Below, piece after piece: positions 1 through 6,226 of a stretch of DNA of 8,855 nucleotides. The notes under the pieces are model-generated. The model saw nothing but the letters and a program-made list of their open reading frames with translations. It ran no database searches and was not told the origin of the DNA. A program made the position numbers and the translations under genes. The stretch is from Spartobacteria bacterium (GTDB lineage: Bacteria; Verrucomicrobiota; Verrucomicrobiia; Chthoniobacterales; UBA10450): positions 1,231-10,085 of the forward strand of contig DMCG01000116.1 in the NCBI GenBank assembly GCA_003445855.1, in the 5' to 3' direction. How positions within the stretch are numbered: the first letter of the stretch is position 1; every line of letters begins with the position of its first letter.

Positions 1-290
1 GCAATAAACTTCTCAATATGACTAGCTTGCAATCGATTTTCTGGTAAAAGTATGCGCATGTTAACCGGATAAACGTCGACATCTGTGTCCCGCTCCACGA
101 CATAGGCAAAGTCAACAGGCTGACGGTTGATCAGGATCAAATCGACCTCGGGGTGCGGGACACCGCACGACTCAATCACGTCCTTTATTGAAGTTTTCTC
201 GCGGAATTGGCGCTCGACGATCGCGTTCTTTGATTTCAGGAAGAATGAGAGATCGCCATGAAATTTGAGGCGAACTGTGAATGGGTTCAC
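1..290 (-). CDS. Mut7-C family protein, N-terminal ubiquitin-like domain (partial)
   Basis: Only the first 96 codons are present; the gene runs off the left edge. Translation from the GTG at 290-288 begins VNPFTVRLKFHGDLSFFLK and contains IKDVIESCGVPHPEVDLILI, followed by NRQPVDFAYVVERDTDVDVYP. This is the beta-grasp, ubiquitin-like fold (Mut7-C ubiquitin family) that usually precedes a Mut7-C PIN-like RNase domain. The last visible residues (LQASHIEKFIA) sit where the linker into that RNase domain is expected, but the domain itself lies outside the window. Known members are small cytoplasmic proteins of about 150-250 residues with presumed RNase activity and no well-defined substrate. The start lies one base after the stop of the upstream gene (TGA, T, GTG), with GAAGG about 12 bases upstream, so translational coupling is likely. 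An ATG at 292-290 meets an immediate stop and is not the start. Confidence 0.8.
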   Translation of the reverse strand, partial: MNPFTVRLKFHGDLSFFLKSKNAIVERQFREKTSIKDVIESCGVPHPEVDLILINRQPVDFAYVVERDTDVDVYPVNMRILLPENRLQASHIEKFI

Positions 291-291
291 A

Positions 292-1011
292 TCACTTACT
301 AACCTTCGCGTCCGAATACGCGTACTCAAAAGCTGTCCCGCGTGGCCGGGCCATGAAGCGGCCGGGGCCGAGCGGTTCGTCTTCGCCATAATAAAGATCC
401 ATTTGCCATCGGCGCAGCCCGCCGCCCGTATCGACAATTTTCCAGCGGGTACTGGCAAAAACTTGCCGCACAGTTTGCACTGGCGTCTCAACGATTGCGC
501 CGTAGCCCAGGCCGTGCCGTCCGGCGCGCGTGGCGGCGGAGAACCGCGGAACCAGCGGCGCAGCCCCGCGTCCTGCGACGTGCCGGGCGAAGCTATAGGA
601 ATTGCCGCCGCTGTAACGAAGGTAATCGCAGCCATTGACCGGCTCGCGCAGCCGGCCGAAGCCTTCTTTTCGCACCGAAACAAGAAAGTCGCGCGGATAT
701 TTTCGTCCACGCAATCCCGGCCGCGTCACCGGTGTCGCATCGAAGCCGCGCTCGAACGTAAAACCGGTTTCCATCGGCGTGTAGTAAAGCGTGCAGACGA
801 CGAAGTATTCGCCGTTATGCCCTTGCGGACGCCGCGCGAGTTTTTCATTTTCTTGAGCAAGACGCCGCACGACTTCGGGCCATGGAATGTCGGCTCGAAC
901 ATCGGTCAAGATCGACAACGAACATGCGAGCGCGATGCAACTCGCAATCAGTCGCCAAAGACCGGTTCGATCGGGCCGCCAATTAATATCTCGATGGGAA
1001 GGCGCTTCCAT
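292..1011 (-). CDS. Secreted protein with 3D-domain-like C-terminus
   Basis: The product is 239 residues. A basic n-region (WRPDRTGLWR, about 11-20) and a hydrophobic stretch (about 21-36) ending VRA/D suggest a Sec signal peptide cleaved near residue 40. The C-terminal half carries GYGAIVETP (about 169-177) and then VDTGGGLRRWQMDLYYGE (about 193-210). This resembles the DTGG...(I/M)DLYF signature of the 3D domain, the double-psi beta-barrel of MltA-type lytic transglycosylases and Rpf/YocH-like proteins. LYYTPMETG (about 75-83) resembles the TAYTP strand that opens the domain, and about 90 residues separate the two parts. A role in peptidoglycan binding or cleavage outside the inner membrane is inferred. 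The ATG start overlaps the 3' end of the NamZ-like gene by 64 bases; no good later start exists before the signal peptide. IASC at 22-25 fits a lipobox, but the hydrophobic run before it is short, so a lipoprotein is less likely. Confidence 0.72.
   Translation of the reverse strand: MEAPSHRDINWRPDRTGLWRLIASCIALACSLSILTDVRADIPWPEVVRRLAQENEKLARRPQGHNGEYFVVCTLYYTPMETGFTFERGFDATPVTRPGLRGRKYPRDFLVSVRKEGFGRLREPVNGCDYLRYSGGNSYSFARHVAGRGAAPLVPRFSAATRAGRHGLGYGAIVETPVQTVRQVFASTRWKIVDTGGGLRRWQMDLYYGEDEPLGPGRFMARPRGTAFEYAYSDAKVSK
908..918 (-). repeat. Dispersed motif, copy 1 (11/11)
   Basis: The minus strand reads TTGTCGATCTT. It lies in the signal-peptide region of the 3D-like gene, in sense orientation, and encodes LSIL. 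Confidence 0.85.
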
Positions 1012-2036
1012 TCGTATTCATAAGGTGGTTGCTTCCACTGGAATTGATCGCCGTGGATCTTGCGGATGCGCTTGATGATTTCCACGCCCGTTTTGAAAGG
1101 CTGAAAATTGTCCCGATCGACCACATGCAATTGCGCGCCGCGGCAAAGTTCTCCGGCGAATTTGTGAAACGTCGGCTGAAAATAATTTTCCCGGAAGAAA
1201 ACCCCGGGCAGCTTCAAGTTGTTGAGTTCGCGGCAAAGCGCTTCCGCATTGATAAACGGCGACCCGAAAATTTCGAAGGGACGGGTCGTCCCGCGACCTT
1301 CGGAAATATTTGTGGATTCGAGCAAACACATTCCCGGATAAACGGTGGCAGTGTCGAGCGCGGGCATGTTTGGCGACGGCATTACCCAGGGCAGACCGGT
1401 TTGATCGAACCACATGGCGCGCTCCCAGTTTTTCATCGGCAAGATCGACAATCGACAACCGGGAAAAGCTTCATCTCGAAACTGCTCGGCTAACTCGCCA
1501 ATGGTGCGGCCGTGTCGAACCGGAAGCGGATGCATCCCGACGAACGATTTGTAAGCTGGATCGAGCGTCGGTCCTTCTGTCGTCACACCATTGATCGGAT
1601 TTGGCCGGTCGAGCACGACGACCTGCACGCCATGTTTTTCACAGGCGCGCATGCAAAGATAGAGCGTCCAAATAAAAGTGTAATAACGCGCGCCCACGTC
1701 TTGAAGATCGACAAGTAGAACATCGACATCTTTCAACATTTCCGCGGTCGGTTCGCGATGTTCGCCGTAGAGACTGTAAACTGGAATGCCCAGACGCGGA
1801 TGTTCGTAGCTTTGCCATTCCACCATGTTGTCCTGCGTCTGGCCGAGAAACCCGTGCTGCGGGCCAAAGAGCGCGCAAAGTCGGAACAAATCCCCGTTGT
1901 GTCGCTCCAGAATATGCGATGCGTGTTCGAGATCTGCCGTAACCGAGGCCGGATGCAGCAGCGCTCCGATGCGCGCGCCGCGGAGTTTTTCCGGCCAAAG
2001 TTCGCGGAGATGATCGAGCGGAAGGTCGACGCGCAC
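948..2036 (-). CDS. namZ: NamZ-like exo-beta-N-acetylmuramidase (DUF1343, GH171), C-terminally short
   Basis: The family signatures are clear and in order: GPQHGFLG, PVYSLYG, VDVLLVDLQDVGARYYTF, VVVLDRPNPI, PVRHGRTIGELAEQF, PSPNMPALDTATVYPG and STNISEGRGTTRPFE. Characterised members (B. subtilis NamZ, formerly YbbC) release N-acetylmuramic acid from non-reducing ends of peptidoglycan fragments during cell-wall recycling. No signal peptide is visible, so the product would be cytoplasmic as written. I chose the GTG at 2036 (VRVDLPLDHLREL, 362 aa). A TTG at 2054 would add MCYNSR. Neither has a Shine-Dalgarno sequence. The protein stops at PIEILIGGPIEPVFGD, about 35-45 residues before the usual end of the family, which normally has a last helical segment ending near a Tyr-Leu-Leu-Tyr-like motif. 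No other frame restores that tail. The 3' end overlaps the next gene by 64 bases. The namZ symbol is by family and activity is not certain. Confidence 0.88.
   Translation of the reverse strand: MRVDLPLDHLRELWPEKLRGARIGALLHPASVTADLEHASHILERHNGDLFRLCALFGPQHGFLGQTQDNMVEWQSYEHPRLGIPVYSLYGEHREPTAEMLKDVDVLLVDLQDVGARYYTFIWTLYLCMRACEKHGVQVVVLDRPNPINGVTTEGPTLDPAYKSFVGMHPLPVRHGRTIGELAEQFRDEAFPGCRLSILPMKNWERAMWFDQTGLPWVMPSPNMPALDTATVYPGMCLLESTNISEGRGTTRPFEIFGSPFINAEALCRELNNLKLPGVFFRENYFQPTFHKFAGELCRGAQLHVVDRDNFQPFKTGVEIIKRIRKIHGDQFQWKQPPYEYEWKRLPIEILIGGPIEPVFGD
1441..1451 (-). repeat. Dispersed motif, copy 2 (11/11)
   Basis: The minus strand reads TTGTCGATCTT inside the NamZ-like gene, in sense orientation, encoding LSIL. 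It is preceded directly by a further TTGTCGA, giving a partial tandem. Confidence 0.85.
1704..1714 (-). repeat. Dispersed motif, copy 3 (11/11)
   Basis: The minus strand reads TTGTCGATCTT inside the NamZ-like gene. Here it encodes the family-conserved VDLQD, a different frame from copies 1 and 2. Confidence 0.85.
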
Positions 2037-2061
2037 GCGTGAGTTATAACACAACCATGGC

Positions 2062-2130
2062 GTTGTAGCTGCCGCTGTCCTCAGCGGCAGAACCGATAGA
2101 CCTGCCGCCAGAGACGGCGGCAGCTACAAC
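2062..2130. repeat. REP-like double-hairpin palindromic element
   Basis: Two arms of 29 bases (2062-2090 and 2102-2130) are inverted copies matching at 24 of 29 positions. They are separated by AACCGATAGAC. The outer 14 bases are identical (GTTGTAGCTGCCGC and its complement). Each arm also folds on itself: CTGCCGC/GCGGCAG with an 8-base loop on the left, CTGCCGCC/GGCGGCAG with a 6-base loop on the right. The result is a cloverleaf like REP/BIME pairs. It fills almost all of the lnt to namZ-like gap. The end of the right arm supplies the lnt stop codon (TAG inside GTTGTAGCT on the minus strand). It could protect mRNA ends or separate expression of the two genes. No RAYT transposase is visible in the window. 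Confidence 0.85.
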
Positions 2131-3875
2131 CGTTTCCGCAAGGCGACACTGGTGACAATAGCGATGGCCGTTACGCAGGCGCAGAATTTCGCGAAAAGCT
2201 CGCCATGCCGCGCGTAAAACGTGAGTTGTCGATCTTGCGGCACGTTCACCTCGCCGGCGAGCACGCCTTCGGTGAAAGTGCCGCCAGTTTCATCCTGCAA
2301 CAATTGCGTGACGCGGCCGAACTCATTTACGAAACAAGTCACGCCGGTATTTGCCGCACGCACCATCGGACGGCGCGTCTCGACACAGCGGAAAATGGCG
2401 TTCGCCAGATGCTGTTGCGAACCGGCCGAATGCAAAAACCAGCCATCGTTCGTTACGTTCGCGAGCAGGTTCGCTCCTTTAAGAACGAATTGCCTCGTCA
2501 GCTCGCCGATTGTGTCCTCAAAACAAATGAGCGGTGCCACCTGCACGTCGCCACTCGTTAGGCGAAAAATTGTGTACTCTTTGCCGACATCAAAATCGCC
2601 CGGCACCCAATTGCTCGCGACAACGGCGAAAAGCGGAAACGAATGGCGAAGTGGAATGTATTCACCAAACGGCACGAGATGAAGCTTGCGATAAATTTGC
2701 ACGTGCTGGCCGGCATCCGAAACGAGTGCGGCAGCATTATAATCGTGTCCATTCTCCAAATCGATTGTTCCGAGGAGCAAGTCTGTCTTTGTCGATGCAG
2801 AAAAATTCATGACAAAACGATAACTTTCTCCGTTTTCGTCGCGCACAGGGTCGGGCATGGAACTTTCCGGCCAAACCAACAAATCCGTCGGCGGATTTGA
2901 GCGCAGTGCCACCTCGCTCAAGCGCGTGAACCGGTCGAAAATTTGCGCGGTGAACTGCGGATCGAACTTTTGTTGTTGCGCGATGTTGGCTTGAACCGCC
3001 GCGACGTGCAGCAGTTTTGTTTGCGAAGGGTTGCGAGCGACCTGCCAGCCAAACACCAGCAAGCCGACAACCCCCAACATGGTGAAGTTTATGTCCCAGT
3101 GCGGTCGCATTCGACGTGTTCGCGCCTCGAGAAACAAACGCAGTGGAATCGTGACCGCGATGACATTGACGAACGCAATGACAAACGACAACCCGATCAC
3201 GCCGGTGAATTGCGCGATTTGGATGAGCGGCCATTTGGCCCAGAGCGCGACGCCGAGCCCGTTCCAACCAAACCCGCCGAAGAGCCATCCGCGGATCCAC
3301 TCATGGGTGCTCCACGCGGAAGCGAGGAGGAAGGCAAGCCACAAGTTGTTTGTCGATCTTAGCCATGGTGAAGTTGGTATCGCCGTCGCCGGCTTGCCGG
3401 CGCGCTCGAGCATTTCGCTCCACTTGTCTTTTGTTGGTTCCAGTTTCGTTAGGCCGGGCCTAACGAGTCCGCAAAACCAGCTCCAAAACGCAAAATTCAT
3501 TCCGAGATAGAGCGAGAGCAGCAGGGGCAAACCGTGCAGCCAGAAATTTTCAAACAAAGTCCCGAGCGAACCAAGCCAGCCAAATATTCCTGTAAAAAAA
3601 ACAATGCCTGCGACGTAGCCGAGGAGGAGATCGCGCAACCATCGGCGTTTTGAATTTTCTCCAGAAAACCAAGTGGCCGCGATCAGCGGAGTGAGCGCAA
3701 CCCAGCAAAACCAGCTTTGATTAAAAGGCGGGAAGCAGCCGATGCCAAGCAACCCGCTCGTGATTGCGGCGAGCCACGGCCAGAATGGCAGCGCCTTTCG
3801 TAACGCGCTCACTTCGCGCACGTCAGCCGCGCCGGCGCCGCGTTTGTTCGCGCCGACGGCCCGGTTGGATCGCAT
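2124..3875 (-). CDS. lnt: Apolipoprotein N-acyltransferase
   Basis: Lnt transfers the third acyl chain from phospholipid to the N-terminal cysteine of lipoproteins at the outer face of the inner membrane. Several hydrophobic TM segments occupy the first half (starting LPFWPWLAAITSGLLGIG), with the typical EWIRGWLFGGFGWNGLG. The second half is a nitrilase-like domain with the full catalytic triad: Glu337 in VWPESSMP, Lys397 in YRKLHLVPFGEY and Cys451 in PLICFEDT. A last TM segment sits at the C-terminus. From ATG 3875 the protein is 583 residues, somewhat longer than E. coli Lnt (512). Part of the excess is a loop at about 139-177 that carries two palindromes. The start is uncertain: GTG 3887 and ATG 3875 overlap the upstream gene, whereas GTG 3821, one base after the upstream stop, would start at VREVSALRKALPFW and may be the true coupled start. 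The stop codon lies in a palindromic repeat. Confidence 0.95.
   Translation of the reverse strand: MRSNRAVGANKRGAGAADVREVSALRKALPFWPWLAAITSGLLGIGCFPPFNQSWFCWVALTPLIAATWFSGENSKRRWLRDLLLGYVAGIVFFTGIFGWLGSLGTLFENFWLHGLPLLLSLYLGMNFAFWSWFCGLVRPGLTKLEPTKDKWSEMLERAGKPATAIPTSPWLRSTNNLWLAFLLASAWSTHEWIRGWLFGGFGWNGLGVALWAKWPLIQIAQFTGVIGLSFVIAFVNVIAVTIPLRLFLEARTRRMRPHWDINFTMLGVVGLLVFGWQVARNPSQTKLLHVAAVQANIAQQQKFDPQFTAQIFDRFTRLSEVALRSNPPTDLLVWPESSMPDPVRDENGESYRFVMNFSASTKTDLLLGTIDLENGHDYNAAALVSDAGQHVQIYRKLHLVPFGEYIPLRHSFPLFAVVASNWVPGDFDVGKEYTIFRLTSGDVQVAPLICFEDTIGELTRQFVLKGANLLANVTNDGWFLHSAGSQQHLANAIFRCVETRRPMVRAANTGVTCFVNEFGRVTQLLQDETGGTFTEGVLAGEVNVPQDRQLTFYARHGELFAKFCACVTAIAIVTSVALRKRL
2226..2236 (+). 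repeat. Dispersed motif, copy 4 (11/11)
   Basis: The plus strand reads TTGTCGATCTT, antisense to lnt, whose coding strand here encodes DRQ. Confidence 0.85.
3350..3360 (+). repeat. Dispersed motif, copy 5 (11/11)
   Basis: The plus strand reads TTGTCGATCTT, antisense to lnt, whose coding strand encodes RSTN at the end of the apparent loop insertion. Confidence 0.85.
3387..3402. repeat. Short GC-rich palindrome inside lnt
   Basis: The arms CGCCGGC and GCCGGCG flank a central TT and form a perfect 7-bp inverted repeat. It lies within the codons for the extra cytoplasmic loop of Lnt (around ERAGKPATAIP). Confidence 0.8.
3446..3466. repeat. Perfect 21-base palindrome inside lnt
   Basis: The arms TCGTTAGGCC and GGCCTAACGA are exact complements around a single central G. 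The palindrome encodes LVRPGLTK at the start of the Lnt loop that looks inserted relative to typical family members. Confidence 0.85.
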
Positions 3876-4128
3876 CCCGCAAATCACGCGCGTAGGAAGC
3901 GTTCACGCGAAAGACGCTGCGCTCGACATCCTCCATCGAACGCAGGTTCACCTTGTCCGAAAGCACGTAGCCGAGCGAGATAAGCCCATTGAGCTCATCG
4001 AGAAACTCCGCGGTTTCCATCTCGCCAATTTGCTCCACCAACACCTTCCCGTAAGTTGGCGCTCCGCTCAGGCCCATTGCTTTCAGGAGCGTGATCTCGC
4101 CACCATTCAAATTAATATCACGTCGCAT
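3823..4128 (-). CDS. Small winged-helix-like conserved protein of unknown function
   Basis: The product is 101 residues from the ATG at 4128, beginning MRRDINLNGGEITLLKAMGL. A TTG at 4155 would add nine residues and is less likely. The pattern is a helix (GEITLLKAMGL), a turn with GAPTYGKVLVEQI, a helix with EFLDELNGLISLGYV, and then a short strand pair (LSDKVNLRSMEDVERSVFRVN). This looks like a winged-helix fold with a wing; it is a judgement by eye and no family name is recognised. The C-terminus (RRREQTRRRRG) is very basic, which could aid nucleic-acid binding or simply be a divergent tail overlapping possible lnt starts. It lies 39 bases downstream of the phosphohexomutase gene and abuts or overlaps lnt, so it is probably part of the same transcript. 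A regulatory role is possible but not shown. Confidence 0.68.
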   Translation of the reverse strand: MRRDINLNGGEITLLKAMGLSGAPTYGKVLVEQIGEMETAEFLDELNGLISLGYVLSDKVNLRSMEDVERSVFRVNASYARDLRDAIQPGRRREQTRRRRG

Positions 4129-4148
4129 AATTAACTTTCGACAACGAA

Positions 4149-4162
4149 TCGACAACTGTCGA
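4149..4162. repeat. Palindrome and tandem TCGACAAC in intergenic gap
   Basis: In the 39-base gap between the mutase and winged-helix genes, TCGACAAC occurs twice (4138-4145 and 4149-4156). The second copy forms a perfect palindrome TCGACA-AC-TGTCGA. The unit shares TCGACAA with the dispersed motif. It could be an operator-like site or a degenerate motif pair. Confidence 0.55.
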
Positions 4163-4167
4163 GCCGC

Positions 4168-6138
4168 TCATCGCGCGAGCCGCGCGTGCACGTCTTTCTG
4201 TATCGAATCCCAAACTCGCTCCAGGCGCTCATCGATCTCCATTTTAATTTTCTCCAGTTGCTCGGCACTAAATTTTCCCTTTTCCGGCCGGTGTTGCGCG
4301 AAAATGTAGTATTTAATTTTTGGCTCCGTCCCCGAACCGCGCACCGCAATGCGTGTCCGATCCTCCAGTTCGAAGATCGACATCTTCTGCCTGGGAACCT
4401 CGTCACCTTCGACGTCGCGAATCGTTTCCATTTCAAAATTTGTGATGCGCGTCACTTTTGCGCCGAGCATTTCGGCTGGCGGCGCACTCGCATAAGATTC
4501 GAGTAGCCGCGCGATTTTGCTCGCACCTTCTGCGCCTTCGAAATAAAGCGACGCGTTTTTTTCCGCGAAATAGCCGAACGCCGAAAAAAGTTCATCGAGC
4601 AGTTGATCGACCGTTTGATTTCTCGACTTTGCGTAAGCGGCGACTTCGCAAAACATGATCGCACCGGCGTTTCCATCTTTGTCGCGCACAAAATCGGCGC
4701 CGCTATAGCCGTAACTTTCTTCGCTGCCGAACACGTAAAAGGACGAGTCCGCGAGTCGTGCCGTTCGCGTTTCCTCTTCTGAAAGCCGGCGATACTTCTG
4801 GCGAACGTCCACCGGCAGCGCGCGCTCGTATTTCTCCAGCTTCGCACCGAAATATTTGAATCCGGTCAGAGTCTCGACACAGCGCAAGCCGTAATGCTCG
4901 GCGATTACCTTTTGCAGATCGGTCGTGACAAATGTTTTGATGATGACAGCGCGGCTCGCGTTCTCTTTGTTCAGCACGCCAATGTCGAAGAGCGTCTTTA
5001 TCCGGTAATAAGCGAGCAACGATCCGATTTGGTTGCCGCTGATCAGTTTCATCCCGCCAGTCGAGCTGCGCACGGCCACGCCCAGCCGGTCGCAGTCCGG
5101 GTCGGTTGCGATGACAAGATCGGATTTTTTTTGCTGCGCGAGCGCGATTCCCATTTGCAATGCCTCGGCATTTTCCGGATTCGGAGATTTCACCGTCGGA
5201 AATCGTGGGTCGAAGCGATCCTGCTCCGCGACGATCTCGAAATTGAAACCGAGGCGTTTGAGCATCGGTTTCAAAGTGACGCTGCCGGTCCCGTGAAGCG
5301 GAGTGAAGACGATGCGCAGCGATTTCGCCGCCCGAACAACTTTTGGATCGACAATTAACGTCGCGAGCCGCTCCATGTAAGCCTCATCGACATCGTGCCC
5401 AAGTGTCGTGACGGCTCCTTGTCGATCTTTTGGCAGCGGTTTGTAGGTTTCGCTCGTGATCGCATTCACTTTTTCGATGATTCCGCTGGCGTGCGGTTCG
5501 ACCACCTGCGCGCCATCGGCAAAATAAACTTTGTAACCATTATCGTGCGGCGGGTTATGGCTGGCGGTGATGACAACGCCGGCGCTTGCATTCAAGTGTC
5601 GAACGGCGAACGATAATTCCGGCGTCGAACGCGGCCCGTCGAAGATGCAGGCGTCGCATCCATTTTCGGACGCGACCTTCGCCGCAAGCTCTGTGAATTC
5701 TTTGGAAAAAAATCGGGTGTCATGTGCGACCACGATTTTTGGCGGATTGTCGATCTTATTGCGCGCGTGCCACGCCTGGACGTACGCCACCAGTCCCTGC
5801 GTTGCGCGACTAACATTGTAAAGGTTCATCGCGTTCGTGCCGATGCATGGAAACTCTGGTCGCTCCTTAAGTGCCGCACTGCCGCGTTCCGCCGCGGTCA
5901 CAATCTTACCGATGGTGCGGCCGCGCAGTCCGCCGGTGCCGAATTCCAACGTTTTATAAAACCGATCGTTCAGTTCCGCCCATTCATTGTCAGCAACCAG
6001 CTCTTCGACGACGCGCGAATAAAGATCCGACGGCGCGGCGGCCAGAAACGCGCGAATGTTTTTCCCCGCCGAGGCCAACAACTTCCCATCCATCAACGCA
6101 CGATTGATTGCGTGCAGATTTTTTGTTGTCACGGACAT
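4168..6138 (-). CDS. Phosphoglucomutase/phosphomannomutase (alpha-D-phosphohexomutase)
   Basis: The enzyme interconverts hexose-1- and hexose-6-phosphates in the cytoplasm, feeding nucleotide-sugar and glycogen synthesis. All four family signatures are present (numbering from ATG 6138, 656 aa): substrate entry FGTGGLRG at about 66-73, the phosphoserine loop TASHNP at 191-196 with Ser193, metal-binding DPDCDR at 346-351, and the sugar-specificity loop FGSEESYG near 470-477. The C-terminal phosphate-binding loop RGSGTEPK is at about 600-607. The FGTGGLRG start and length fit the long PGM2/PgcA-type branch rather than GlmM (about 450 aa). Glucose versus mannose preference cannot be read from sequence. 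The ATG at 6138 has GGAAAG about 10 bases upstream; a TTG at 6147 would add three residues. It is the first gene of the minus-strand block and is divergent from the TPR gene. Confidence 0.95.
   Translation of the reverse strand: MSVTTKNLHAINRALMDGKLLASAGKNIRAFLAAAPSDLYSRVVEELVADNEWAELNDRFYKTLEFGTGGLRGRTIGKIVTAAERGSAALKERPEFPCIGTNAMNLYNVSRATQGLVAYVQAWHARNKIDNPPKIVVAHDTRFFSKEFTELAAKVASENGCDACIFDGPRSTPELSFAVRHLNASAGVVITASHNPPHDNGYKVYFADGAQVVEPHASGIIEKVNAITSETYKPLPKDRQGAVTTLGHDVDEAYMERLATLIVDPKVVRAAKSLRIVFTPLHGTGSVTLKPMLKRLGFNFEIVAEQDRFDPRFPTVKSPNPENAEALQMGIALAQQKKSDLVIATDPDCDRLGVAVRSSTGGMKLISGNQIGSLLAYYRIKTLFDIGVLNKENASRAVIIKTFVTTDLQKVIAEHYGLRCVETLTGFKYFGAKLEKYERALPVDVRQKYRRLSEEETRTARLADSSFYVFGSEESYGYSGADFVRDKDGNAGAIMFCEVAAYAKSRNQTVDQLLDELFSAFGYFAEKNASLYFEGAEGASKIARLLESYASAPPAEMLGAKVTRITNFEMETIRDVEGDEVPRQKMSIFELEDRTRIAVRGSGTEPKIKYYIFAQHRPEKGKFSAEQLEKIKMEIDERLERVWDSIQKDVHARLAR
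4373..4382 (-). repeat. Dispersed motif, copy 6 (10/11)
   Basis: The minus strand reads ATGTCGATCTT inside the mutase gene (encoding MSIF), with A in place of the leading T. It belongs to an 18-base block (4373-4390) repeated at 6476-6493. Confidence 0.8.
5419..5429 (+). repeat. Dispersed motif, copy 7 (11/11)
   Basis: The plus strand reads TTGTCGATCTT, antisense to the mutase gene, whose coding strand encodes DRQ. Confidence 0.85.
5747..5757 (+). repeat. Dispersed motif, copy 8 (11/11)
   Basis: The plus strand reads TTGTCGATCTT, antisense to the mutase gene, whose coding strand encodes KIDN, in a different frame from copy 7. Confidence 0.85.
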
Positions 6139-6174
6139 CGCAGCCAACTTTCCAACGCAGGTGCGCTTTGCAAG

Positions 6175-6205
6175 CGATCTCTCTTCTCTGCATCACGAGA
6201 GATCG
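6175..6205. promoter_or_regulatory. Inverted repeat in the divergent intergenic region
   Basis: CGATCTCTC (6175-6183) and GAGAGATCG (6197-6205) are a perfect 9-bp inverted repeat with a 13-base spacer. It lies in the 88-base gap between the mutase gene and the TolB-like/TPR gene, 21 bases before the latter's GTG. The spacing suits either a dimeric operator or a 5'-UTR hairpin. I see no convincing -35/-10 pair around it. Confidence 0.5.
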
Positions 6206-6226
6206 GCTTGAACGGCGCGATGCTAT

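Noticed and set aside
912..947. Lipoprotein signal (lipobox) in the 3D-like protein
   Set aside because: IASC fits a lipobox by letters, but the hydrophobic run before Cys25 is too short, and a cleavage site after VRA near residue 40 fits better.
948..1011. Frameshift joining the NamZ-like protein to a normal tail
   Set aside because: None of the frames downstream encodes a DUF1343-type C-terminus; one is the signal peptide of the next gene and the others hit stops.
265..1023. Long plus-strand open frame (252 codons) antisense to the 3D-like gene
   Set aside because: The minus-strand frame has a signal peptide, a recognisable domain signature and coupled neighbours; the plus frame matches nothing and is a GC-driven shadow.
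1260..1288. CGACCCG / CGGGTCG inverted repeat in the NamZ-like gene
   Set aside because: A 7-bp match with a 15-base spacer inside conserved codons is expected by chance in GC-rich coding DNA.
2043..2050. TTATAA as a -10 element for the NamZ-like gene, implying a leaderless GTG start
   Set aside because: No -35 partner is visible at the right distance, so it is too weak to annotate.
2062..2130. Intrinsic terminator for lnt
   Set aside because: The hairpins are strong, but no T-run follows on the minus strand after the structure; a REP-like repeat fits better.
2737..3300. Minus-strand 187-codon frame within lnt
   Set aside because: It is out of frame with the intact Lnt catalytic domain and has a shadow-like composition.
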